Shown here piece by piece: positions 1-15,000 of a stretch of 64,000 nucleotides of DNA. Position 1 is the first letter of the stretch; each line of letters starts with the position of its first letter. The position numbers and the translations under genes are program-made. Source of the DNA: a virus; the IMG/VR virus record IMGVR_UViG_3300035670_000089, positions 33,571-97,570 of that record; one strand, 5' to 3'. Below the pieces are notes generated by a model. That model was not told the DNA's origin. It was given only the letters and a program-made list of their open reading frames with translations, and did no database searches.

Positions 1-3000
1 TAGGGAAATTAGGAGTGATCGGTAAAAATAATCCACCTACATCCTTTTCATTACTACGGAAAGGAGTTCTAGCTAGGGTGTAGGAGCCATCGGGAAGAGG
101 ACGATGACTCCCAGCGACATCACGATTTCCTCTCTGATGCTCTGGACGCCCACTAACTGCGTCTACAGCACCTACCAACTTACCATTCTTCCACATCTGA
201 AGAGAGTAAATAGGAGACCCATGTTGCGTCTTTCTATTGGTGGGTACTAAAGTCACCAAACTTGGGAACAACTTCGTGTCTAAGTCCAACCTCTGGTCGT
301 ATCGTCTTGTCTGCGTTTGAGATGTCTGTCGTGAATTTGTTCTCTGCTGCTGCTTAGGTTGTTGAGGTTTAGATCGTTGTTGCTTCTGTTTCTTAGATTG
401 AGGGGTACTTAAAACGCGGTAAGACATATTTCTTATCTCACCCTGTTCGATAGGAGCTATCTTCTCAAAAGCCCCTGCAGATAAGTCAAACATTCTACGC
501 GGAGTAAGCGGACCGTTATCGTTAACCCGTACGACAACACTCTTTCCGTTATCGTCATTACGGATTTCTATCATCGTTCCGTAGGGGAACATCGGACGAC
601 CGTTTACCAATTTAGCCGCAACAGTCATAGCGGTGGGATCCATCTTCTCACCTGTGGCTGTGCCTTTACCAGCGAAGCCGTCTCCTCTACCGTAGTAGCT
701 TGCTCTCTTATCAGTCTTTATCCAAGCAGGGCCGGAAGACTTCTGCTGTTTAGGTTGACTTTGAGGCGGTGTACTCTTACCCGGGGGTGAAGGAATTGGG
801 GTTACTGGAATGTTAGGAGCAAAAGCTTCTTTAGGTCTACTCTGTTGAGACGCTGGAGCGGCATCTTGGAATCTATAGGTTCCAGGTTGCATACCAGCAC
901 CATGGAAAAATTCGTATACCGCTTCCCCTTTTGCGTTATATCCAATAATTTGTTGTCCCGAACGACCTTGTTTACCTACAGTGAAATATCCTCCGGGAAT
1001 AACCGGAATAATGTAGTTAACGTTGGCACCCCCATCTGTACTGGATGTTTTAGCCTTACCGGTATACCTAGCTTTACCTTTAATAGGGACATAAAAGTCC
1101 ATCGCAAAACGAGAACTATGTCCCCTATGTGCAACCTGCGCCGCGCGTATTTTCCTTAATTTCTCTTTAAAACTATCGGTAGAGCGGTAGACCACACCTC
1201 CTACAGCCCTATTAGAAAATTCTATTCTTCTCCCTTCCGCTTCATAACCTCGGGCAACCGCGTCCATTAACGCGACTCTCTGTTCATCAGACACCCCACC
1301 ATAAATCTTAAAGTCAATATGATAAGGGTCACCTCCGCCCCCGTGTATAGTCTTCATTGGAGTTTTATACGCGGAGCCATTACTTACTAAACCACCAACT
1401 GCTCCTCTAGAAGTACTGACCGAAGTCTGTTCCGCCATACGCTGAGATTGAGAACCACCTTTAGCAGTGTTCTTAGGAGCAGGGGGCGGAGTTTGAGGTT
1501 GTTTAACCTCTACGTTGGGCTTACCTCCTAGAAGAACAAAACCCACGTAAGGTCTAGAGTCGGTGTGAGCACCATTAATAATAGTCTCGAAGTGAAGGTG
1601 CGGTCCGGTAGAACCACCCGTAGATCCAACTTGACCTATAGCAGAGCCTGCCTTCAAGGTAGACCCTACTTTTAAGAAAGCTTGGCCTCGCATATGCATG
1701 ACTCTAAACTTCATGCCATTACCCGCATCTAATTCAGCCCAATACCCAGCGCCGCCCTCTTGATACCCTACTTTAGTGACAACCGTATCTTTCGTGAAGG
1801 AGATAAACATCCCATCGACGCCTTTCCCGCCAACTGAAGCAACATCTACCCCGCGGTGCATCTTCCGCTTACCGGATATAGGATGAACCCGCATCCCATA
1901 CCCCGAATTAATATCTGAAGCTTTAACCTGGGTAGCTCCTTTTACTTGTACTCCGTCGGGAGAAGCTTCACTCCACATACCCCCTTTATCAAACACAAAA
2001 TTCCCGCCACTCTCGGCATACCGCTGTCGAGTCGCGATTAAAGCCTCGATAGACTTCTCATAGGAGGTACTATGTCTATTTCCTCCAACACTGTCGTAAG
2101 CGCCCCGTCCGGATTTACCGTATTCAATCGAGGCCCACTCTAAAGCTAAAGCTTTCTGTGCCGCAACGATATCATCACTCTGTCCCGTTATATACTTCCA
2201 GATAGCGGGGCGTTTCCATTGGAGTAAAGATACCGCCAACCGCATTTGAGTGTCTTCATTAAACGGAGTATTCGGGTCTATACCCGTATTCTTAACCGCC
2301 CCGGCTAAAGTAGACGGAATAAATTGATACCGCCCTACCGCGAATACTTTTCCTTTACTCTGCGCCTCCATTATCTCCGCTAAAGTGGTCTCTTGTACCC
2401 TCTTACCGAAGACAGACTCCCAACTACTATTCATAGAGTCTCCGGCTTTGCCTCGGTTAAAGGAACCCCAGTCTCCCTCTCCCGCCGAAATCATATTCAA
2501 GATGTCTGCAAACGTACCCCGGACATCCCCTTGGATAAGACCCATGAAGTCATTACCTGCTCGGAAAGCCGCTTGCATTCCGCCCGCAATCCGATCCGCT
2601 ACCCCCTTAAAGAGTTTGGTCTTCGCTTCGTAAATAAATCTACTTGCTCCTGTTACCGCTTTCCACGCTAATCCGAAGAAGTCGAGAATACTCCGCCACG
2701 GCCCTTTCTCTCCTTTCAGTTTGTCCTCATATAACTTATACTCCTCCGCAAATGTAGACTTCTGCTTCTTCGCGTCTTGAGCCGCTTTATTTACCTTCTC
2801 TTTATCCTTACTACTCTTCTCCTCCTTCTCCAACTTGTTGACCTTACTAGGAAGTTTTACCTTAGTCTCTTTCTGTAATGAGGTCTCTTTAGACAACACC
2901 CCAGATAATAATTGCAGCGCGGGGTCGTTCGCCGGAGTATAAATAGTCTTATCCCCCAGCGCACCAGAAGTAACTCCGCTTCCTACTCCACTAACTCCTC

Positions 3001-6000
3001 CACCCACCGAACTAAGAGTTCTACCGCGTTGGGTCTGTACCCGTAGTCCAGACTGTTCTACAACCTTACGAGAAGTAAACGAGTTTCTCTTTTCAGCTTC
3101 AGTACTACGAAGGACAGCCAGAGAACCTACATACATCGCGGTGCCCACACCGAAACCCATCGAGAGCATTTGCTTCTGCTCTTCCCAGTCTTTCTGTTCC
3201 TCCGCCGTCCGTTTCCTCTTTAACCACCACTTCTCATACGCCTTACCCCCAACATCCAAGGCTTGATTAGTAAGACTATAGATTCCATAAGCCATCAAAG
3301 CCACACTACCTAAAGTCCCTAAGGTAGCTATAGCCGCGGCGCTTGAAGCGGCCATAGCGCCTAACCCCGCCATGGCAGCCCCAAAGGCTAAGCCTCCGAG
3401 AATACTCATACCAAAGTTCGTCGCTGTTTCTCCTGCGGACTTCCCACTTAATATATCGTCCGCTAACTGTAAACCGGTACCGAGAAGAGCCATAGCGCCG
3501 CCTTTACCTTTAAGGCCAAACTTCCCGGTGTCAGTCTTACCTACTCCAAACGTCCCTTCGACAATACCGCGCATACTAAACTCAGCGCGTAGTCCTTGCC
3601 CAAATCGTCCGAAGAATCCAGCTTGGCCTCCAACACCTACATTCCCAAACCGCGTATCCAGCTTGGAACCCCAAGTCTCTAACTTACCGCTACCTTCCCA
3701 TACTCCTCTCCCTAAATTACTAGCAACCGTCTTTACTCCACTAACAGCTTTATCCGCCGCGCCTTTAGTCTTATCGATAATGGTGTCTAAGATAAGACCC
3801 TGGATATCTATACCCTGCGCGGTACCTCTACGAACGTTACTCCACCGCTCTCTACGCCCCGCTGCTTTAGATTGTTTTTGTACCCGTACAAATCCCCCCG
3901 GAGCTTTCTTTCTTTGTGGGGGTTTAAAGCCCATTTCTACTTGTACGTCGAAGCCCGCGGCTTTCATCATGCGGTTATATGCAGCTTCAAAACCTTTATC
4001 CGGAGCTTCATGTGTATGAAGTCCTTTACCCACACTATTAACAGGGAACTCTTCATAAACCTCAGCCGCCGCGTTATACGCGCTAAGTTCATCTATAAAG
4101 CCGCCTGTAAGTTTACGGAACAGCCGGTCATCTTCAATACTTAATTGCCCAGTCTCGGCTCTCTCCGCTAATTTATTTATTTGGGAGACTACATCCTGAT
4201 TAGGTCTAGTGTAATTAGTTCCCTCTACCGTTTGTACGCCTAGAACCCCAACCGCATAGTGGTGGGAAGAAGATAGAGCGCCTCTATATACGTATTGCCG
4301 GCGCTGTTTACTCTCTAGACTTACTTCAATAAAATCACTACGCAACTTATTTGTAAGAAGCGTCTCTTTTAGAAAACTTACATACTCTTTAGCGCTATCA
4401 AAGAAATCTGTTTTAGAGGTATACCTAGTGTTATACGCGTGAGCCTGTTCATGCACAAGCGTGTCTAGAATATCCAACGAAGTATCACCACGCGCGAGAT
4501 TAACACTAACTACATGTCTTCGTGGGTCATAGTACCCTTTATATGTAGATTTAGGGTCGCGTACAATCTCTAAAGTTGGAGCCTTCTCATGGGGGAACAT
4601 CCGCTCAATCTGTTCGTTTGCGAATCTTATCTCCTCCTCCTGCATAAAGGAATCTCCGCGGAAAACCATATCTGGCCTTTCCTCAAAATAGAACGAGGGT
4701 CCATTCCATAACCTATCCCACAACCCAACTTTTTGTTTTCTAACCCCGGCATTGCTTAAATCTACTCTTTGAGTGGCGGCCTCCCCTTTCAAGTTTTGAA
4801 TATCGTTAGATTTTTGTAACGCGTTTAGCCTCTCATTGATATAATCCGCTTGAGCTAACTCTCTCGCAACTTTAGCTTCAACTTCTCCTGTGTTAGGCAC
4901 TAAATCTGTATTTAAGGTCTCGTTGGCGCTCTGTCTTAATTTAGCCTCACGTTCTCTCAGAGAATCAAAACCATCTTCCCAAAGAAGGTCGTCATCTACA
5001 GACTCAATAAATATTCTGGCGCTGCGGGATGCATCAGCCCCCGCGCGTAAGTCTTGGAGCATCCCAGCTTTACCCGCATAGACTAAATTGTGGTCTATAG
5101 GGCGTAAAGATTCAGAGGGAGGTTTAGAAGTCTCTGCATCCGGCTTAGATTGCGGCGTTGGTTTAGTTGGGGGTAAGGGCGGAGGTGTTGGTGTTGGTTT
5201 AGTTGGAGGTAGAGGTGGAGGTGTTGGTTTAGATGATTCCACCGTGGGTTTAGATACGGGTCCGGGACTCTCGGCTGTCGGTGTAGTCGGAGTTGGGGAC
5301 TTACCGGAGCGTAAGTCTTCAAGTTCTTTATGTTTTGCCGCAAGCTCCGCTTCCTTACGCGCAATCTCCTCTTCCCGATCTTTAAATTTATCGTGAGAAC
5401 TCTTCTGCTTCTCTCTATATTTCGCCTCAATCATCTCCTCTTCAGATAATGCCGGAGTAGGAGGAGTAGGAGGAGTAGGAGGAGTAAGAGGAGTCGGAGG
5501 TTTAGATTCTAATTCTGCTCGTTTGCGAGCGGCTTCGGCTTCAACGGCTTCTCTCTGTTGTTGCGTCTCATTTTGAAGCTGTCTCTTCTTAGCTTTAGCT
5601 TCATCTTCTATTTGTTTTAGCTCTGGAGGAATAATCTGCTCCTTCGCCGCTATAACCGCCGCGCGTTCAGCTACTATACCTAAACGCTCGTTCTTGCTTA
5701 AAGTTCGCCCCGTCCTCTTGTCTTTAGACAACCTTAAAGTTAAGTCTTGCTCTATAAGAGTAAGTTGCTCGTAACTATATTGCCCACTTGTATACTTATC
5801 TATTTGGTCCGAACGGTATTGTAATACCGCCGGCGCAAATGACGGTTTAGACGACGTAGTCTGAGGTTTAGGGGTAGGCTTCGGAGTAGGTTTAGGAGTA
5901 GGTTTAGGAGTAGGGGCAGGGGTAGGTTTAGGGGTAGGTTTAGGGGTAGGTTTAGGGGGTTCCCCCAAAATCGTTTTAGCGGTTTCTACTCGTTCTTCCG

Positions 6001-9000
6001 CCGCTTCCTCGTTTAACTTTTGGGTATTCTCTGCAGAAGTCTCCGGGGGTTGTGGTTTAGGTGTGGGTTTAGGTGTAGGTTTAGCTGGCTCTACCGGTTC
6101 CGCTGTTTCAACCGGGGTCTTCGTTTCTTCAGGAGATTGAGGTGTAGCGCCCATCTCTTCCTTAATATTTGTCTTAGCTTTCTCCTGAGTTTGCTTTAGG
6201 TCTCTCTCTAACTTCCTATTCCAGAGCGACCGCCCTAACTTATACGCACCGTAAAGTCCACCCGCCAGAAGAGCGTGTCCCCCAATGGTGGCGTATAACT
6301 CATCATGATTCTTCTCTTTATTAAATAAGTAAGCTTCCTGCGAGATAACAGAACCTAAATAGTTACCGATATACCCGCCGATAATACCGCCGACTATCGC
6401 TCCCGGAAATCCTCCAAGTAATCCTCCAATGACCGCCCCCACACCCGCGCCCACAAGCGCACCGGTTAAACCACCTTTACTAGCGGAGTCAGCGTATTTG
6501 ACGTACTCCGCCTGCGAAGTGATATTAGCGCGCTGTAATCGCTGCCAATATCTCTGTCCTTGACCAAACCCACCAGATACTTCAGACGCAAAGGAACCAA
6601 TTATGTTTAGCGCGGTACCTATACGGGGTACCACACTTAACCCTGTAAATATCCCCGTGACGTTACGTTTGTTGATGTCTACAATTTCTTGGCGGGGACT
6701 GGTTTTGTAATGTCGAAGGTTTTCCGCGGCTTGAGAATTACTGTGCAGAGTAAATGGAGCGGCTACAACCGCAATCGCGGCGTCAAAAGCTCTACTCGTT
6801 ACAATTCTGAATATCTGTCCGCTTAAGGAACGCCCCGCTACTTCTTTAGTAGCTTCCCTACTCGCCGCTCGGTACAGTTCCTTCTGGAACATTCTATTCC
6901 GTGCTGCCTTTGAAAAAGCTTGTCTACCCCCACCGCGCGCCATTCTCTCTGCGGTAAGTCTCGCGGCTTCTCTATACACCCGCGCCTGAGTACTTCGTAC
7001 CGAGGATTTTACGCCCTCTTCGACTAAATCGTCTCCAGCGCTAGCTACACCTCTATAAAGAGAAGAGTACCGAGTACCTTTTAAACGGGAGGGACTAACT
7101 CTTGAAGCGTAAAGCCTGGGTAGTCTTGATGTTTTTGCCGACGCCGGACTAAACCTTAAAGAATCTCCCTTTAAGAAAGGAGACCGCATAAATAAGTCTC
7201 TGGTCTTATTCACTTCGTTAAGATATCTCCAACCAGAGACCGCCCCGGTAGTTACACCGTAACCTATACCCGCGACAGCTAACCCGAAGACTCCAAACTC
7301 CACAACGTCTCTAGTTGTAACTTGGGACTCATCCGCCGTTCCTTCATCCGCATAGGCTGAGGGGGGCATCAGCATATCCCCTATACCCGGTAAAGCAGAT
7401 ATAGTTTTACCTATTAAAGACCGACGTCGGGTACCCCGCTCGGAATACATTCTATCCCCCAACCAATTCCCTACGAATTCCCCAACACTATTTTGGAGAA
7501 TCATCGTTGTGGAGATCTGTTTAGCCCAACTAAGGTTTATCTTACCTCGGGTGACTCCACTGAGAATCAGACTACCTAGGTTTACAGATGCACCTATAGC
7601 GGCGCCCGCTACATCTCTACTCGCGGCTCTATATTCTTGAATATCACTATAGCCGCCCAGACTATTAAGTCTCCACATAGAAAAAGACATTAGAGCGGTG
7701 TCTACCCCTGTGGACATCAATGCATTTATAGTTCCTCTACCTAAACTCCTAAGAGGTCTAAAAGCAGAACTGTCATACGCTTTCTTAGCCGCCATTGGTA
7801 GCGACTCGGATAAGAAGGTTGTAAGTCCATTCCTAAAAGGTTGACTCCCGAATAAGAATTCGTGTACCCCTCCCCATATTTTATGGAATAGAGATTGTTG
7901 TGGCCGAGGGGGTAACGGTGTAGTCGGGGAGGTTGGTGGAATATTAGGCGCAGAACCTCTTCTAAATGTAAAGTTCGCAAGAGAACTTACAAGACCGCCG
8001 ATTCCTTTACTAATACCCTTCAGTATTGGTAAGCCCACAGTCCGGAGTCCAAAAGGATCGAATAAGTCTTCCACTTCACGGAAGATAATATTGTTCTGCC
8101 GAACCGGAACATAATTCGGATTAAGGATATTCCGAGCGTCTTGTACAATTCCCCTAAAGGAGAATTTAAAACCATACCGTATAGCGTCGGTGGCTCCATA
8201 AGCTCCTCCACCGATAAACTGCCACTTTCTTCTTTCGTCTCTATACTCTTCAGTGGTTTGGTCTTCGTCTTTATGTAGGAAATTATATAAGAATCCTGTT
8301 AAGAAATACCCTTTCAGAAAACCCGTACCCGCACCCAACGCCATACGAGAGGACGCTCTACCAATACGAACACGCTCCGGGGCTAAGTCTTTAAATGTGC
8401 GCCCAGCCTCTCTGGCCTTAGCAGCCTCTCGGGCATAGTTCATCATTCTTCTTTCATACCCGCGGCGAATACCGCCCTTGATGCCCATATACGTCACCGA
8501 TGTAGCACCCGAAACCCCCAAGGATAATTTTGTATAATCCTCGTCGGACATACCGGTGGCGGACGTAACTAAAGACCTCCCGTACTGCATTAAGCCAAAG
8601 GTAGCCCCTCCGACTAATGCTCCTTTGCCTAAATATTCAAATACAAAAGGAAGAGCAGATCTGCCTATCCCTTTATATTTCAGCATGTCATTTAACTGAG
8701 CATTATTTATATTGACCAACTCTTCCGCAGTCAATCCACTAAGTTCCTCAAACTTCTTAATGTTTTGGTTAGCGAAATAAGTGTCTACTACATCTAACCC
8801 AGACTTAATCTGTCTGGTTAACGGACCCATAAACGAATTGGCAAAACTAGCCGCCCCAGACATTCCCCAAATAAAGGGGTCAATCTGTCGATACTTACGT
8901 CTCTCCCTATCCGATAGAGAGTTACTAAATATAGCGGTGAGAACCCCGTAAGTAATCAGTCCGGTTAGGGCTCCCCGGGATACTCTATTATTCCCAATGC

Positions 9001-12000
9001 CCGACAGCACTCCTTTAAAGGCATCTCCAATTCTTTCGCCGGTGGATACAATAGCCCCACCCATTCGCATAATGCCAGAGGTGTCTATAGATGCCCCTTT
9101 AAAGGGGGCAGTAATATTACCGTATATAGTGGACGCTGTGTCTCTAAGAACATTAGGAGTCTCTCGAATAGCGTAAGCCGTGTTATCCGCCACCTTCGCT
9201 AGAGTATAGGATGTAGAACCTACACTCTCCTGCGGTATTTTATTAGTTACATACGAACCAACCACCGCCGTCCCTATAGAGCCAAACGGAGTTTCGTTTA
9301 TACGTTGTCGGTAGGGTCTACCATGCAACATATCTCCTAATTGATTCCGTCTCAATGCGGCTAAGGTTAACAGTTGAGACATATACGGCTTAGGTCCAAA
9401 AGGAGCTAAGACCCGGAATGCATATCCTTTTGTATCGAAATAACGCTGGTAGGTTGTGTATTCGCCAAAGCCATTAATCCTCCCCTGTAGGAATGGATTA
9501 ACTAGTTCATCGTCGAGGCCCGCTTGTGTAGAAGCTGCGCGGGCATAACGTTCTCTATTCTTCTCGGCGATATAATCGCTGATGTCTCTCTCATTCGTCT
9601 CCCAAGGTACGGGACCTTGGAAGGTTATCAACCCTTTACTATACTTCGTGTCTCTATTCCACCAAGCTTCGCTGGTCTCAGGAAGTACAGCGTTCGTTAT
9701 ATAGGCAAGAGGAGTCCCCTCAAACTTACGGTACAAAGAGGTAATAGTAGGGTCTAGCGCTCTAGCAGGTAATCCTAAGACTTGCAACGTCTCATTCAAC
9801 ACCGGGACTCCGACTAAAGTATTAATAATCGGAGCCAGGACACGGTTGGCGAGAGGTTTAAATATATGTCGGTCTAAATGCCGAACGCCCTTAGTAATAC
9901 TATCTGTGATTCTTCCTTCATTAAACTTCTGGTCAAGGAAATAACCACCGAGGATAGCCCCCGTTGCTACCCAACCAGCAGGGGTAAACATACTCTTCGC
10001 GGCGAAGGAGAGTAATGTCATACCTATACCGGTCTCAATTATCATATTCGCCGCGGCTTCCGACGCCCTCATTCTCTCCATCGGAGATTTCTCCGACGCG
10101 GCCTGAGTAACCATACTGTAGACTGGGTAGAACGTAGCGACCTCCATCGCTTTACCCAGGAGTCCAAAGGCTCCGGTAGCGGCTTCTCGAAGACTACCGA
10201 GATACCCTACTCTAGCGACTCTATCTGTAGTACTCATACTAAATAGAGAAGCATTCCGATTATTTAAAAGCCGCCGTGCAATTTCCCGTTGTTCCCTCGG
10301 GGATATTTTCTTACGGGGAAGACGTTGAGGTACATGAGACGCCCCCTCGTCTTGTATCGCGGAATTTAGGATAGCATCCTGTATATCCAGAATCCGCTCT
10401 GCAATATTCTGAATAATGTTGTACTTATTCTGCGGCGTAACATGCGTGGAGTTTATCTCGTCAGTAATAAGAGAGCTAAGTTTCCCAAACTTATCCTCAA
10501 TAAGATCGTCCACTGCTGCATCTATACCTGTAGCAGACGAACTGTCAATAAAGAATTCTAGGAGGCGTTTCGTAGAACCGTCGTTAACGTCGATAGAAGC
10601 ATCCAGGAGTATATCTCGTAGCTCCCGCTTAATCCTACCGGTGAGGTCTTCAACCTCTTTTCCAATATCGACTCCCGGTTTTTTCTTACTCTCGACGAGA
10701 GTATCTATCTGTTTTACAAACTCACTCTCTCTATCAGGGAGGTCCTCGACATAAGAGGACAACCTACTGTTTAAATCTACAAACTGATCTTGTATCTTAC
10801 GAGCGTTTTGAGTACTAACCGTTAAAGTTTCGCTACCTAACCGCAATCTACGCGCACCTTTAGTTTGGCGTTGCCGACCCTGAACTTGGAAGTTATCCCC
10901 AGAACTTACAATAGTAAAGTTAGAGTTTTGTATACTCGCAATCCGTTCAGCGACTTTCTCCTCCATACCTCGAATCGTTCCACCTTCCCCAAAAGCGGCA
11001 AACGCGGACACCGTTGTCATCAATGAGAATGTCGTCGCGGCGGTAACCGCAGTAAATGTCAAAGCGGTGGTCAAGGTCATAATTACCGTAGACCCTACAA
11101 AAGGCACCGTCTTCTGTTCTACTTCCCCCTTAGAGTTTGTCGAACTATACTCCCTCAGTTTGGGGAAGTAAGCCATCTTTAAGGGCTCAATGAAATAACT
11201 GAAGATATTTCCCCGTTGGGCTTGTTTACGAGATTCCATAAGACCTGCGAAGTCCATCGTAGGTTTCTCAAAACTCCCTGTGGTTAAGAACCTTCCCCCC
11301 ACATTAAAGGTGTTAAGAAATAAATCCAGTACTCCAGGTTGTTGAGATTCCGCGCCGGGTACATATTGAAATATTCCATCCAGGTCGTACTTAGTCCAAT
11401 CCACACTCTTCAGACCTTCGACGAGAACATCCCCCACCTTAAGGTTTTCGATACGCCCCGAGCGCGCCATCTCTAAGAAGTAGTCTATAAACAGTTCAGA
11501 ACCCCGCTGTCTAGCGGCATGTTGGGCGTAGAATTCTCTAACCTCTGCCGCCATGGCTAATTCTCTACTAGAGCCACCTAAAGCTTGGACTTCGCTAGCG
11601 GTAGTTTTACCGTATAAACGAGATGGAGTTTTCTTAGGAGTAGCTCCTCGAATCTTTGCCACCGCTTTATCGGAGTATTCTCCTTTAGTAGAGAGGATAG
11701 CAGAAAGGACTTTAGCGTCATCAGCGGAGATGGACTCCATGTTCATGTATACCTTGGACTGGGATATATCCGCCCCCGGAGATTGAGCCTGTAGATACGC
11801 ACGCCAGGTCTCAGTTCCTTCCGACATACCCCAAGCACCGAAGATATTCGCAAAAGGATTAGGGTTGTCTTTATACATCCCCGTCATCTTCCGAATATCG
11901 CCGAACAACCCCAAGGTAAATAAATTAAGAAGATTAGGGATAAAGTTCTCTTTATTCGCGGGTGCGAATGGACTAGAGTACCCTAGAGCTCTTCTAGCCG

Positions 12001-15000
12001 CACTCATTCGTTTGAAGTCTGAAGAACTTTCAGTACCACTAAAGACTTTAAGAGGTCCCTCAAAGAATCCTCTTACGAATCTATTCCCTTCTCCTTCTGC
12101 TCTACTGTCGGAGAACATGGTGTTATAAACGAGTCCGGCTAGACCAACTAGAGCCCCAGCTCTCACTATAGACATCCCTGCCAAACGCATTCTTATAGCG
12201 TTAGAGCGGACTAGTTTAGGTTCCGCATATCTCAAAACATCGTCTACCTGTTGGAATAACTCCTTACCTTTCCCGGGTAGTATTTTACCGGCTTCAACTT
12301 CATTAAAAGTCCCGCGGGCATATCTATTTACCAACTCAGGCCATTTCTCCGCATCTAAGTCTCTGAGTACTGAGTCTCCATGTGCCGCCTTCGCCAGTAG
12401 ATTTAGAGCTTCATCCTGATAAGTAGCGTACATTTGACGCTGTGTCCCTCTTAAACTAAAGGGACTTATTCCGTATGAAGGGGGTGTATCTACAAAAGAT
12501 TTAGCGGAATCAAAGACCCGGCCTGAGTAAAGAGCAGTAGAGATAACGGTAGTCAAACCTACCGCCGCACCGATTCTATACTCATTCGCTTGACGTAAAG
12601 CCTCGTAGGGATTCGCCGTAGAGCCGACATTACTCAACCCCGCCGCTTCGTAATAAGAACCTAAAGAACTGTATTCTGAACCTTTACCGACAGCCCCAAA
12701 CCCTATAGCCGCTGCGAGTAGTAGTGGAGTCATTTTGCGGAAACTAGGTCCTAAGAACCGAGCGTCCTTAACGTCGTAGAATCGAGTTGATGTCCCAATA
12801 GAGCGCATCAATAGATTCGGCATAACAGTTTGAGGAACTTGAGACCACCGCGCTAGTTTCTCGTACTGCTCAACTCCTAATTGGAGGTAACCTAGTGCGC
12901 TTCTTGCGCCTTCTAGTTCCTTCTTAACCGAAGGAATACTACTTAAATGTGCCCAAGCACCACTTTGCTGTACACCCTGCCATATATTCCCGGCTACTCC
13001 GGCTGCTCCAACAAAGACTAGAGAACGAGTGAAGTACGAGTCTTTATCAAAGACCGGGGTAAAACTATCAAATAGATTACCTTGTAGATATGACTCTCTA
13101 GACTCGCGGGCTAACTCCTTAGTATCTCTAGTATCCTCTATACCCCCGGGATAGAGTCTCTGATACCGTTTCTCCGCCACCTGTTCCGCTCGAGTAGTTA
13201 CAGAATTAATTCGTAAAGATAGAGGATAACTAGGAATAGAACCCATCCCTAAAATAGGTAGGAACTGGAAGCCGGCGCTGAAAGCGTATTTATTCCCCTG
13301 AGGGTCTGTTTTACTCACCAGGGTTATTTGAAAGATTGGGTTAGGTTGTTGATGGGCCCAGGTATACCCAACACGTTCTTTACCTTTATCCGCCTGTAAC
13401 GCCCGGTCCGCCAACAGCCCTAACAGCGCAATATTAGCTAAACCACTCTTAGGTATATAACGAGTATTGAGAATATCTTGGTCTTCAACGTCTTCCCCCG
13501 TACGCTCTTTAGCTAATTTTTTATATTTATCCACAGTGCGGCGGATAGAAGAGGACATAGTGGTGGAGAATACAATATCCTCATCGGTCTTCAATCCTCC
13601 GTCATCCCCGTAGTCTTTCTTGAACACATTAGCAAGAGCCGCGGCGGTATTAAAACCACCTTGAAGGACAAACAAGGAAGCAATAGCTCCCACGGTGGCC
13701 ATACCAAAGCTAAAGCGAGTAACATTGCGCCCCTTCGTAAAGCGAGTGTTTATACTCTCTAACTGCTGCACTACAGCTTTATTCGATTCATCATTAAATA
13801 ACTTCTTAAACTCAGCGTCACTACGAGCAAAGGTAGATAGCCTGTCGTCTATCCGTAAAGAATAGAACATCTTACCCGAGGCTACACCAGCACCTAACAC
13901 TGTGGGTACTTTTAGCCAATCTGGGACTACCCCGGTGTACTGCACTTGCGAAAAATCAGCACTGCCGTCTTTAACGGTGTCCTTCGCATTTATACCGTAT
14001 AGCATTTGGGATATCAAATCTTGACCCCGGTTCTGCATTAGGTATTTATCTAACACACGGTCTACCGCTAATACAGCACCCACGGAAGCTAAAGCTTTTC
14101 TTCCGATAGCCGCGGCATGTACTGATTTGATGGTGTTACTAAGACCCTTATGTCGATAAGCGGAGAGTTGTTGGTGTCTTGAGAATAGATCGTCGTACTC
14201 AGTCAATACCTGCTGTATTCTATTCAAAGCAGGACTACTCGCGGTATCGTCGGCTAGTTGAGATAATAGATCACTATTACTCATTATCGCGGCGATAGCC
14301 GGTTCTTGATGTCTTAACTGTTTCCCTAAGTGGAGTATTTCGCCAGACTCTTTGAGGGTTTTAACTAAACCGTGCTCGTACATCCGGCGGGCGGTCAACG
14401 TTATATTCGACGATAACTCGATTAGTCCTTGGAAACCCGGGCCCAACGCCCCCTTTAAGGAGAGTACCTGATTGGGTAGAGGACCTTGATTCGCTTCCAC
14501 TAAGTCCGGTGTCCACGTTCCCGTAATCCCTCTAGCTTTTCTTACTCCCGGAAGATAATATATAGGATTGAACGCGATATATCTCGAGATATCATCCAAG
14601 TGCCGCGCGATATCCTCTAAACGTTGTTTCCCGAAGTTCATGGGTTCAATAGAGGAGAAGGTCTCCGACTTATACCTGATATATATAGGTTGAGACAAGA
14701 CTTCTCGGAGGCCTTTTACAGAGTTCTCAAAACTAAGTTGGGTCTCTACATCCCCTACAATCGATATAGACCGTAAGATCGGTTCAATAACATTCTCAAA
14801 GTTACTGTCGTCGAGTAGACGTAGTCTATTTACTACGTTTAAAGAACCGTATTGATTCGGAGCGGGGTCTCTATATAAACCAGACTCTAAGTCCATAACC
14901 CCGTCAGTAACCCCAAAGGTCTGTTTTTTAATGCGGTGGACTTCTTCTGCTATCTCCGTCGTCGCAACATCTAACTCTCCTTTCTTGACGGCATAGTTCC

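Noticed and set aside
3372-4019. Plus-strand open frame opposite the giant gene
   Set aside because: Pro/Leu/Arg-rich text with no domain sense. The minus-strand frame here encodes the HEQAH-domain neighbourhood with coherent sequence, so the plus-strand frame is a shadow.
5095-5430. Minus-strand frame overlapping the Pro-linker region
   Set aside because: It is out of frame with the giant gene, and its NQHQHL/YPQLNQ-type text is a reading of the same repeats in another frame.
5864-5959. CRISPR-like or telomere-like repeat array
   Set aside because: The units are 12 bp without spacers, lie in coding sequence and translate to a regular TPKP linker.
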